Shown: one piece after another, positions 1 through 5,929 of the stretch | Position numbering within the stretch: position 1 is the first letter of the stretch | Layout of the letters: the number at the start of each line of letters is the position of its first letter | Origin: Flectobacillus sp. | Lineage (GTDB): Bacteria; Bacteroidota; Bacteroidia; Cytophagales; Spirosomataceae | Reading direction: 5' to 3' | Assembly: GCA_029865665.1 (NCBI GenBank) | Contig: JARXAV010000199.1 | Location: 1-6,533 of the forward strand | Length of the DNA: 6,533 nucleotides | Notes under the pieces: generated by a model | Databases searched by the model: none | The model's input: only the letters and a program-made list of their open reading frames with translations | Told to the model about the DNA's origin: nothing | Translations under genes and position numbers: made by a program

Positions 1-1830
1 TAAGGTATAAGTTCCTCCATCCGCAACGCTAAGTTGATTGCTTTGGCTAAGCGTTTTTAAATTCTGTTCCCAGTTATATTGGTAAGGACTTTTCCCTCCC
101 GTAATGGTAGTTCCTAATAAGGTTGGTTTTGTACCACATACCATCGTATTTCCTATGATTTTAGCTACTAAATCATTGGTGTAACTGGTAATAATATACG
201 GTTCTGAGTTAGCTCCGATACAAGTCTTAACAGAATCCCCCACACTGTATTTTTCAGCACAATAGACCGTAATAGCCGTTGAGGCAGTTTTAGGAGTAAA
301 AGTTAAGGTGCTGGTTTTCTCTCCCGTTGACCAGACGTTGGCATCGCTCGAACAGGTACTTGTTAAGGTCGTGGCAACACCTTCACACACAGGATTTATA
401 CTGGCTGTAATGCTTGGTTTAGAAGCATTCAAAACGTCAATCGTAAAAGCTGGGGAAGTAACCGAACAGTTTTCACCCTGACTAACAGTCACCTCATAAG
501 AACCCGATTCTGTGGCAATGTAGGTGATATTGGTAGCATTCGGAATCGCTATTTTATTTCGTTTCCACTGGATTTTGAAATCGGTAGTCAAAAGTTCAGC
601 ACTTCCAAGTGTTAATGGGTAGTTGGAGAGATTTAATTTGAGGGTATCTGTCTTACAAACTTTTGAGGATGATGCCGTATGAAATATAGCAACATCGTAG
701 TCACAAGGTTTTGAATCTGGTACAATTTTACCTACAAAGCTTGTATTTTTATAAGCACTGAAATAGTTATGATAGCCTGTAATGAAAATTCCCCCATCAA
801 TGGATGAGTTAATCTTTAGGGCTGAATTTGATGTGGAAACCATCGTCTTACTCCAAGTAATTTGGTTATTTTTGCCGCACTTGAAGATGGATTGAATTCC
901 ATTTCTTACAATTAATGCACTGTCTGATGTTGCCACTAGTTGATTTCCTCCATTATTGTGTGAAAGAACCTCCACTTTATCCATTGAGAGTTTAACCGTT
1001 TTATTATTGGTTACAAACGCTATTTGTTTATCGGCTGTAACGCTGAAATCATTGACCCCAGTTATCGGATAACTCCAAACACGATTACCATTTATTAAAG
1101 AAAACATTGAAATTGACGTCGTACTTTTAGCACAGAAATAATTAGCGTTAATTAATTTAATTTGCTCTTCAATAGTATTATTTTGCCATTGAATTTGTCC
1201 AGTGCTACTTAGTTTTAACATACCAGAAGAAGTAAGCAGAATTACACCATTATCATCTGTAGCTTGTAAGTTTACAATCGTATTTTCTAGGGTCATTCCC
1301 CAAAGAAGTTTTCCTGTTTTTGCGTAACAGCTAACCTGTTGATTAAGCATATCAGTCACTGTGAAAAAAATATCATTACTAGCAACAGAAGTTGGGAGGG
1401 AAGAATAAAGTCTTCTATCTATAGCGATAGACCACTCTGTATTTCCAGTTTGACTATATTTTGCTATTGTTCCAAACCAGCTGTCAAGCAATAACAGACC
1501 TCCATCATTGGTAGCTTTTACATCATACTTCGCACATGCCTTTACATTAGAACATTCACTGAGCGATTTTTGCCAAGTAATCTCTCCACTTGCTCCAAAT
1601 TTATATAAGATGGGAGTTGTATAACCTAGAGCTACATCATTTTCCAATGCAAAAAAACCTGTTGATTTAGTTTCATAACTGGTAAGATTTGTTATGTAGT
1701 TTACTGTATAACTTTTCGTAGGATTAGGTAATTCTCTGACCCACTGTACACTAGGGGTTTGTGCAAAGCTATCTAGTAACAATAGTGAGACTAAAATAGA
1801 GATAAGAGTTGTGCGTAGAAAAAACTTCAT
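1..1830 (-). CDS. secreted surface protein with WD/PQQ-like propeller and Ig-like repeats (N-terminal 610 residues, truncated by window edge)
   Basis: The frame is open from the ATG at 1830 to base 1 with no stop, giving 610 residues of a longer protein. Residues 1-24 form a signal peptide: a basic start (MKFFLR), a hydrophobic core, then SFAQ before a probable cleavage, so the product is exported. Residues 25 to about 370 contain irregular repeats built on a [TG]-x-[IL]-x-W core, with tryptophans at 30, 86, 133, 177, 215, 252 and 326, resembling a PQQ/WD-type beta-propeller. Residues about 377-466 and 470-552 look like two Ig-like/PKD-type domains (QWKRN...SGSYEVTVS; CEGVATTLT...). A third, SprB-like unit (GGKSPYQYNWEQ) starts near 553. 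Paired cysteines recur in the Ig part. In Bacteroidota such proteins usually end in a type IX secretion sorting domain, but that end is outside the window. No enzymatic motif is visible; adhesion or surface display is inferred. A terminator separates it from gatC, so it is its own transcription unit. Confidence 0.85.
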   Translation of the reverse strand, partial: MKFFLRTTLISILVSLLLLDSFAQTPSVQWVRELPNPTKSYTVNYITNLTSYETKSTGFFALENDVALGYTTPILYKFGASGEITWQKSLSECSNVKACAKYDVKATNDGGLLLLDSWFGTIAKYSQTGNTEWSIAIDRRLYSSLPTSVASNDIFFTVTDMLNQQVSCYAKTGKLLWGMTLENTIVNLQATDDNGVILLTSSGMLKLSSTGQIQWQNNTIEEQIKLINANYFCAKSTTSISMFSLINGNRVWSYPITGVNDFSVTADKQIAFVTNNKTVKLSMDKVEVLSHNNGGNQLVATSDSALIVRNGIQSIFKCGKNNQITWSKTMVSTSNSALKINSSIDGGIFITGYHNYFSAYKNTSFVGKIVPDSKPCDYDVAIFHTASSSKVCKTDTLKLNLSNYPLTLGSAELLTTDFKIQWKRNKIAIPNATNITYIATESGSYEVTVSQGENCSVTSPAFTIDVLNASKPSITASINPVCEGVATTLTSTCSSDANVWSTGEKTSTLTFTPKTASTAITVYCAEKYSVGDSVKTCIGANSEPYIITSYTNDLVAKIIGNTMVCGTKPTLLGTTITGGKSPYQYNWEQNLKTLSQSNQLSVADGGTYTL

Positions 1831-1868
1831 GTGTCTTGAATGTTTAGATGAATTCGAATAACTACTTG

Positions 1869-1899
1869 AGAGACGTAATTGGGAGTAGAAAGGGTTGCA
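1869..1899 (-). promoter_or_regulatory. candidate ECF-sigma promoter of the surface-protein gene
   Basis: On the minus strand TGCAACCC (1892-1899) is followed 16 bases later by CGTCTC (1870-1875). An AAC-containing -35 and a CGTC -10 with about 16 bases between are the hallmark of many ECF sigma-factor promoters. Transcription would start near 1862, giving a leader of about 30 bases before the ATG at 1830. The site lies directly after the gatC terminator, where a new promoter is needed. The assignment rests on motif and position only. Confidence 0.5.
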
Positions 1900-1906
1900 T
1901 GAGGTT

Positions 1907-1947
1907 AAAAAAAAAGAGTTACGACTGAAAAAACAATCGTAACTCTT
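1907..1947 (-). terminator. rho-independent terminator downstream of gatC
   Basis: A perfect 11-bp inverted repeat (1914-1924 with 1937-1947, arm AAGAGTTACGA) encloses a 12-base loop. On the minus strand it is followed at once by a run of nine T (1907-1915, overlapping the stem foot). It begins 19 bases after the gatC stop, in the right orientation to end the gatC transcript. On the plus strand the run would be A, so it is not a good terminator in that direction. Confidence 0.88.
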
Positions 1948-1966
1948 ATCTACTTTCTTCAAAAAA

Positions 1967-2254
1967 TTACTCCATTACTTTCGGAACACGGAAATATTCG
2001 CCGTCTTGTTTGGGAGCATTTTTTAAGCCTTGTTCACGGCTAATGTTTGGAATCACCTTGTCTTCACGAAGAGCGTTTACCTCTAAACTCATGTGAGTTA
2101 AAGGTTGTACCCCATCGGTGTCTAGTTCGTTTAATTCTTCCATCCAGTTGAGTACTGAGTTTAGCGAATCCAACAATCCTTGTTCTTCGGATGCGGGCAT
2201 TTCTAAACGTGCCAAATGGGCTATTTTTTGTAATGCGTCGTTATCTATTTTCAT
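1967..2254 (-). CDS. gatC: aspartyl/glutamyl-tRNA(Asn/Gln) amidotransferase subunit C
   Basis: The product is the small subunit of the GatCAB amidotransferase, which converts misacylated Glu-tRNA(Gln) (and Asp-tRNA(Asn)) to the correct amide form in the cytoplasm. GatC wraps around GatA and helps fold it. The 95 residues carry family features: an N-terminal helix ending in IAHLARLE, a middle helix with LNWMEELNELDTDGVQPLTH, and the C-terminal LREDKV...APKQDGEYFRVPKV. I chose the ATG at 2254 because it gives the usual family length and start (MKIDNDALQKIA). An upstream GTG at 2278 would add eight residues of low-complexity sequence outside the family. The gatA and gatB partners are not in the window, which is common because the subunits are often scattered in Bacteroidota. 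It is followed by a strong terminator. Confidence 0.95.
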   Translation of the reverse strand: MKIDNDALQKIAHLARLEMPASEEQGLLDSLNSVLNWMEELNELDTDGVQPLTHMSLEVNALREDKVIPNISREQGLKNAPKQDGEYFRVPKVME

Positions 2255-2291
2255 GTTGTTTTTAATTTTTGTAACCACACGGGCAATGATG

Positions 2292-2348
2292 TTGAATTAT
2301 GAATTTTAAATTTTGGATTTAAGTACTCCGACACATTTAACCGCATTA
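2292..2348 (-). repeat. dispersed intergenic repeat, copy A (inverted)
   Basis: Read on the minus strand this stretch contains GTCGGAGTACTTAAATCC followed by AAAATTTAAAATTCATAATTC. It matches copy C at 2908-2968 (GTCGGGGTACTTAATTC, then AAAATTCATCATCC) over both the GTCGG(A/G)GTACTTA core and the AT-rich tail. The homology extends weakly upstream (21 of 30 positions by hand alignment, ending at TACTTA). It lies in the leader of gatC, opposite in orientation to copies B and C. Confidence 0.6.
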
Positions 2349-2410
2349 TGTTTTAATGCGTTCGTGAATAAGTCTTTACGAAATGTCAGTTGAAAACGGT
2401 CTGGCATTTT

Positions 2411-2445
2411 AATCCAAAATTCATCATTCAAAATTTATAATTATT
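2411..2445 (+). repeat. dispersed intergenic repeat, copy B (AT-rich tail only)
   Basis: AATCCAAAATTCATCATTC followed by AAAATTTATAATTATTA resembles the tail of copy C (2936-2968) in the same orientation and the reverse complement of copy A's tail. The GTCGGGGTACTTA core is absent. Like copy C, it ends a few bases beyond the stop codon of a minus-strand gene (the 62-residue gene here, gltX at copy C). Low-complexity AT sequence weakens the call, but the shared CCAAAATTCATCAT phrase is more than composition. Confidence 0.5.
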
Positions 2446-2451
2446 ACCTAG

Positions 2452-2640
2452 TTATACTTCTTCTTCGTCTCTTCCTCTTAGTTTTTTATCATCCATGTGT
2501 TTATTCAAAAACTCATTGATTTTATCAATATCAATGCTACGGTTGATTTCACCAAAGGAATTAATCGAAATGTCGAATCCACCTAACTCTGTATGAACTT
2601 TAGGTAACTCTTTTTTGGGAGTAACTTTCTTTTTTGCCAT
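2452..2640 (-). CDS. small conserved-looking charged protein (62 residues), function unknown
   Basis: I do not recognise a named family. The product starts MAKKKVTPKKELPKVH, a very basic tail, continues with a mixed segment GGFDISINSFGEI and a short helix-like stretch DIDKINEFLNKHM, and ends in the acidic DEEEV. There is no signal peptide, membrane segment or cysteine, so a small soluble cytoplasmic protein is expected. The amphipathic, non-repetitive middle and the clean ATG make it look like a real gene, not a chance ORF, and no competing frame is credible here. It sits between gltX and gatC in the same orientation, but repeat-bearing spacers on both sides make cotranscription uncertain. 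The basic head could bind nucleic acid or the ribosome; this is speculation. Confidence 0.7.
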   Translation of the reverse strand: MAKKKVTPKKELPKVHTELGGFDISINSFGEINRSIDIDKINEFLNKHMDDKKLRGRDEEEV

Positions 2641-2696
2641 GGTTACAAATGATTTATTATAAAGTCGTCTTTTTAGTTATCCTAAAAGGCATCGAG

Positions 2697-2720
2697 TTTG
2701 CAAGGCACATAGGCACAAAG
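2697..2720 (-). repeat. short GGCACA/TTTGTGCC-type intergenic repeat
   Basis: The plus strand carries AAGGCACATAGGCACAAAG, a tandem of GGCACA units; on the minus strand it reads CTTTGTGCCTATGTGCCTT. It resembles, in inverse orientation, the CTATGT units that open copy C (2891-2914). The pair might bound a larger element, but the similarity is short. Confidence 0.35.
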
Positions 2721-2756
2721 ACCAACCTATCAGTAAAATGCGACCTACTTGTTTTA

Positions 2757-2764
2757 CAAATCTA
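2757..2764 (-). promoter_or_regulatory. possible -7 promoter element for the 62-residue gene
   Basis: TAGATTTG on the minus strand is a perfect match to the Bacteroidota TAnnTTTG -7 consensus. A start near 2750 would give a leader of about 110 bases. The candidate -33 TTG upstream is too close (about 14 bases), so this is a weak call. Confidence 0.25.
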
Positions 2765-2890
2765 ATCCAGTTTAGTATCAAATGACAGTTTTTGCTAAAA
2801 ATATGGAGCATTTAAGCAATCAGACATATTTTTTTAAAAATCATATAAGTATAGTTGGCATAAGTAGTTGATTTTCAAACATTAACACAA

Positions 2891-2968
2891 CTATGTTTTC
2901 TATGTATCTATGTGGTCGAATACGTCGGGGTACTTAATTCAAAATTCATCATCCAAAATCTATCATTT
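2891..2968 (+). repeat. dispersed intergenic repeat, copy C, with CTATGT tandem head
   Basis: Three spaced CTATGT units (2891, 2900 and 2908) lead into GTGGTCGAATACGTCGGGG and TACTTAATTC, then the tail AAAATTCATCATCCAAAATC. The core and tail recur in inverse orientation at copy A, and the tail recurs at copy B. It ends two bases before the gltX stop codon. Confidence 0.6.
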
Positions 2969-2970
2969 CA

Positions 2971-4467
2971 CTAGAGCGTAGTCAATGCTTTTTCTAAACG
3001 AGCTACCACATCTTCTTTACCCATAATTTCCATTGAAAGCATCAAGTCTGGGCCAGCACCTAAACCCGTAATGGTTACCCGTAACATTTGCATTACTTTT
3101 CCCATTTTGATACCCAATTTTTCTAATTCGGCACTCAAGGTATGTTTAATTTCGTCTGCTACAAAATTATCTAAGCCTACTAACGCTTCCTTAAATGCAG
3201 CAATTCCACGCTTGGCATCATCATTCCATTTTGAGGCAACAACGGCTTCGTCGTAACTGCTTGGAGCTTGTAATAATGCCTTGGCTTCACTCGCAATTTC
3301 TTGAGGGAAGGTTACACGTTCTTTGAATAAATGTACGATTTTAACTGCTTTTTCAGCATCAATGTCGCTTAAATATTCCTTTGCTAGTTCTTCATCCGAA
3401 CGTAACTTTAAGTACTGCTGGTTGAACCATTTCGCCTTGTTAATGTCAAATTTAGCACCCGCTTTATTGATTCTTTCTAGCGTAAAGGCATCAACTAATT
3501 CCTGCATTGAGAACATCTCTTGCTCTGTTCCAGGATTCCAACCCAAAAATGCTAAGAAGTTTGTAACTGCTTCTTTCAAATAACCTTCTTCACGGAAACC
3601 TTTTGCGGTAGAACCATCTGGGTTATTCCATTCTAACGGAAACACAGGGAAACCTCCTAAATCAGCATCACGTTTTGATAATTTACCGTTTCCTTCTGGT
3701 TTCAGTAATAAAGGAAGGTGAGCAAATTGCGGCATTGTGCTTTCCCAACCTAACGCTCGGTATAACAACACGTGTAGGGGAGCAGAAGGTAACCATTCTT
3801 CTCCACGAATTACGTGGGTAATTTCCATCAAATGGTCATCTACTACGTTGGCTAAGTGGTAAGTAGGCATTCCGTCCGACTTCATTAATACCTTGTCGTC
3901 AATCGTCGAAGAGTGAACGTGTACCCAGTCACGAATTAAATCCTTCAAGCGGATTTCTTCTTTCGCAGGTACTTTCAAACGAATGACATAAGGTTCGCCC
4001 GCTTCGATTTTTGCTTTTGTTTCTTCTGCTGAGAGCGTCAACGAGTTCTTTAAACGAGTACGAGTAGCAGCACTGTATTGAAATGCAGAACCTTGAGCTT
4101 CAAATGCTTGACGCATGGAATCTAATTCTTCCGAAGTATCAAACGCATAATAAGCCTTGTCTTCGTCGATTAGTTGTTGAGCGTATTTTTTGTAAATATC
4201 TTTGCGTTCCGACTGGCGGTACGGAGCATGAGGGCCACCCACACCAATACCTTCGTCGATGGTAATTCCTAACCAGTTAAGTGCCTCGATGATGTAGTTT
4301 TCTGCTCCTTCTACAAAGCGAGTTTGATCGGTATCTTCAATTCTTAGGAGCATGGTTCCTCCTAATTTCTTGGCTAATAAATAATTGTATAAGGCTGTTC
4401 TAACACCTCCGATGTGCAAAGCACCCGTTGGACTCGGTGCAAAACGAACTCTTGTTGGTTGACTCAT
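2971..4467 (-). CDS. gltX: glutamyl-tRNA synthetase
   Basis: The product is a class I aminoacyl-tRNA synthetase that charges tRNA(Glu) with glutamate in the cytoplasm. At 498 residues it has the usual bacterial length. The Rossmann-fold catalytic domain holds the class I HIGH motif as HIGG (18-21) inside APSPTGALHIGG, the ED-TD segment LRIEDTDQTR (41-50), RGEEW (221-225), and the KMSKS equivalent KLSKRDADLG (262-271). Residues from about 330 form the helical anticodon-binding domain, closing with the conserved pattern LRVTITGLGAGP...MEIMGKE. The zinc-binding cysteines known in E. coli GluRS are absent (YYAFDTSEEL at that position), and the protein has no cysteine at all; zinc-free GluRS are known. 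The ATG at 4467 begins just before the catalytic fold (MSQPTRVRFAPSPTG). It lies 34 bases after fic. Whether it also charges tRNA(Gln), feeding GatCAB, cannot be read from the sequence. Confidence 0.98.
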   Translation of the reverse strand: MSQPTRVRFAPSPTGALHIGGVRTALYNYLLAKKLGGTMLLRIEDTDQTRFVEGAENYIIEALNWLGITIDEGIGVGGPHAPYRQSERKDIYKKYAQQLIDEDKAYYAFDTSEELDSMRQAFEAQGSAFQYSAATRTRLKNSLTLSAEETKAKIEAGEPYVIRLKVPAKEEIRLKDLIRDWVHVHSSTIDDKVLMKSDGMPTYHLANVVDDHLMEITHVIRGEEWLPSAPLHVLLYRALGWESTMPQFAHLPLLLKPEGNGKLSKRDADLGGFPVFPLEWNNPDGSTAKGFREEGYLKEAVTNFLAFLGWNPGTEQEMFSMQELVDAFTLERINKAGAKFDINKAKWFNQQYLKLRSDEELAKEYLSDIDAEKAVKIVHLFKERVTFPQEIASEAKALLQAPSSYDEAVVASKWNDDAKRGIAAFKEALVGLDNFVADEIKHTLSAELEKLGIKMGKVMQMLRVTITGLGAGPDLMLSMEIMGKEDVVARLEKALTTL

Positions 4468-4501
4468 TTTAAAAAATTGGTTATTTATTGAAAAGCTGTC
4501 C

Positions 4502-5269
4502 TTATTCTTGCGTCAAACTGGATGGAAGCATTGCCAGAAAAGGTAAGCATTTGTCGTAATTCAGTTCGTAATAATTAATTCCTAAGTTGATATTTTTATA
4601 ATATTCAGCTTGCTGACTTTTGTAATATCGTTCGGTTTGTAGTTTCCAGAGGTCTTTGCCCAATTTTTCGGCTAAAAACCATTTTTCTAATAACCTTGCA
4701 GCTCGTCCATTTCCATCTCTGAATGGGTGAATATGCACAAATTTTAAATGAATAAGTGCGGCATGATAAAAGACTTGTTCAAGGGTTAGTGTCTTTGAAA
4801 GTAAGAAGGCAATCTCCCCAAAAAAAGTTTTCATCGTGGCAGGAACGAACTCTTCTTCGATTGCCAAATAGACCAGACCGGTTGCTTCGAAAACCCCCAC
4901 TTTATCATTTCTATACTTTCCTCTCAAACTTGCTATGACTAATTTTTTAGCAAGAAGTTTGTGGGTTTGAAGCAAGTTTTTCTCTGTTAATTTTTCGTTT
5001 TGTGCAAATTGATAAGCAGTAATTAAATCATCAATTTCTTGTACTTCCTTCGATGCTTTCAAGCCATTTTTTGAATGTTTTAAATTCATGAATGAATTCA
5101 AATTAAGGCTATTTCCTTCAATATTAGATGAATACACCGCAGAAGCTTGCGTTTGATACCCCAAGTCAAGCTGATTGTCTTGCAAATTTGTTAAAGCAAA
5201 AAGTGTTTGAATATCTTTTCCAATTAACGCAAAAAAAGGGTCAAAATATCGTTTATCTGTTACGTTCAT
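4502..5269 (-). CDS. Fic-domain protein (predicted protein AMPylase with built-in inhibitory helix)
   Basis: Fic enzymes usually transfer AMP from ATP to a hydroxyl side chain of a target protein. The 255-residue product carries the complete active-site motif HPFRDGNGRAAR (181-192), with catalytic His181, the phosphate-binding loop DGNGR and Arg192. An N-terminal inhibitory motif (S/T)xxxE(G/N) appears as SSNIEG (47-52) with inhibitory Glu51, which makes it a class II Fic protein, self-restrained through its own N-terminus. The flap region is GKYRNDKVGVFEA (117-129). No signal peptide, membrane segment or extra C-terminal DNA-binding domain is evident, so a cytoplasmic role is expected. Its ATG is 3 bases after the TAG of the upstream HEPN-like gene, a sign of translational coupling, and gltX follows 34 bases downstream. 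GC is near 34% in a sampled part, below gltX and ridA. The target is unknown; it could be a toxin, a regulator or a partner modifier. Confidence 0.92.
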   Translation of the reverse strand: MNVTDKRYFDPFFALIGKDIQTLFALTNLQDNQLDLGYQTQASAVYSSNIEGNSLNLNSFMNLKHSKNGLKASKEVQEIDDLITAYQFAQNEKLTEKNLLQTHKLLAKKLVIASLRGKYRNDKVGVFEATGLVYLAIEEEFVPATMKTFFGEIAFLLSKTLTLEQVFYHAALIHLKFVHIHPFRDGNGRAARLLEKWFLAEKLGKDLWKLQTERYYKSQQAEYYKNINLGINYYELNYDKCLPFLAMLPSSLTQE

Positions 5270-5272
5270 TGG

Positions 5273-5899
5273 CTAAAAACTGTCATCTTTTAAAGAACAT
5301 AAGATTCTTTCTAGTGTTATTCTAGCATTAATAGCATCTAATCTTGTAATATCTTCGTTTTTATGAATGTTATTGACGTGTACTCGATTACGAAGTTGAG
5401 TAATAAATTGCATATCGTCCTTACTTGCACTGCCATCGTAGTCTCTGATTAAATCGGAAAGCCCCCTTTTATGATTTAATTTCTTGTCTAATAAACCTTC
5501 TACAACCGTTCCAAAATTTATGACTGCATTTTTATAAAGACCATTATCTAAAGAGAATTGGCCTTCAATATAATGTTTTGATATTATCTCTAAACTTTTA
5601 TCAGGTATGGAGTAGTTTTTTCCTTTAATTAGAAAATCGAGTACTGTTATATTATCAGGTTTTATATAAAAATAATTAATGTCATATGTGATTTTATCAT
5701 GACTTTCCATTTTAACACCTGACTCCAACCATTTTGTTTTGTATCCATCAAATATAAATGAAGAACCTTCACTACATATTATTCCTTCAACGTTAAGAGT
5801 AATACTATGAATATGGTAACAGTTTATAAAAGGGGTGAAAATTTCTTGAGTTTCTTCAAGAATACATTTTGGGTCAATATTGAATACAGCTTTGTGCAT
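5273..5899 (-). CDS. uncharacterised protein with HEPN-like C-terminal domain
   Basis: No named gene is recognisable. Residues 1 to about 100 are rich in alternating hydrophobic beta-like stretches (ITLNVEGIICSEGSSFIF; ITYDINYFYI) and match nothing I know. Residues about 105-205 are helical and look like a HEPN or DUF4145-type fold. One helix has a conserved-style Glu (NAVINFGTVVEGLLDKKL, Glu134), then GLSDLIRDY, then LRNRVHVNNIH (169-179). The last contains an RN-x-x-H arrangement (Arg170, His174) and an Rx6H (Arg172 to His179), the type of motif HEPN ribonucleases use. The exact fit to the canonical Rx4-6H is uncertain. No export signal is present. The coding GC is about 29% (173 of 600 bases at 5281-5880), far below its neighbours, suggesting transfer. 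It begins 30 bases after ridA and ends 3 bases before fic, so it is probably cotranscribed with fic. Confidence 0.8.
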   Translation of the reverse strand: MHKAVFNIDPKCILEETQEIFTPFINCYHIHSITLNVEGIICSEGSSFIFDGYKTKWLESGVKMESHDKITYDINYFYIKPDNITVLDFLIKGKNYSIPDKSLEIISKHYIEGQFSLDNGLYKNAVINFGTVVEGLLDKKLNHKRGLSDLIRDYDGSASKDDMQFITQLRNRVHVNNIHKNEDITRLDAINARITLERILCSLKDDSF

Positions 5900-5929
5900 T
5901 TATATGTATTTTAGATTGATACCAGCTCC

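Larger units (their letters stand above)
2279..2451. other. repeat-bearing spacer between gatC and the 62-residue gene
   Basis: No gene is visible. Besides repeat copies A and B it contains two small hairpins. One is a perfect 7-bp stem (CGCATTA, 2342-2348, with TAATGCG, 2354-2360). The other is a 9-bp stem with one G-U pair (2381-2389 with 2401-2409). Neither is followed by a T run on either strand, so I do not call them terminators. Copies A and B face each other, so the whole spacer could fold as an imperfect palindrome of about 150 bases. Confidence 0.5.
2641..2970. other. 330-base spacer between gltX and the 62-residue gene
   Basis: No gene or RNA gene is recognisable. It holds repeat copy C at the gltX end and a second CTATGT/GGCACA-type repeat near 2697-2720. 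The middle is AT-rich with a TTTTTTTAAAAA tract around 2830. A perfect TAGATTTG (minus strand, 2757-2764) matches the Bacteroidota -7 element and could serve the 62-residue gene, but the nearest upstream TTG is only about 14 bases away, shorter than usual. No convincing terminator follows gltX. Confidence 0.5.

Noticed and set aside
2255..2278. Upstream GTG start for gatC, adding eight residues
   Set aside because: The added residues are lysine/asparagine-rich filler outside the family, while the ATG at 2254 gives the standard 95-residue length.
2118..2309. 63-residue plus-strand open frame across gatC
   Set aside because: It is antisense to a well-conserved gene, has no family features, and its serine/phenylalanine-rich composition is what reversed coding gives.
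2342..2409. Two hairpins as terminators of the 62-residue gene
   Set aside because: Neither has a T run on the minus strand after the stem; the second has a C-A mismatch in that direction.
2820..2850. AT hairpin (TTTTTTTAAAAA) as a gltX terminator
   Set aside because: It consists only of A and T pairs, too weak to be convincing, and lies over 120 bases from the stop.
3071..4265. Three plus-strand open frames inside gltX
   Set aside because: All are shadows of the gltX coding strand with no domain, start signal or plausible composition.
4756..5325. Two plus-strand open frames opposite fic
   Set aside because: They are antisense to a complete Fic protein with intact motifs, and nothing recognisable is encoded.
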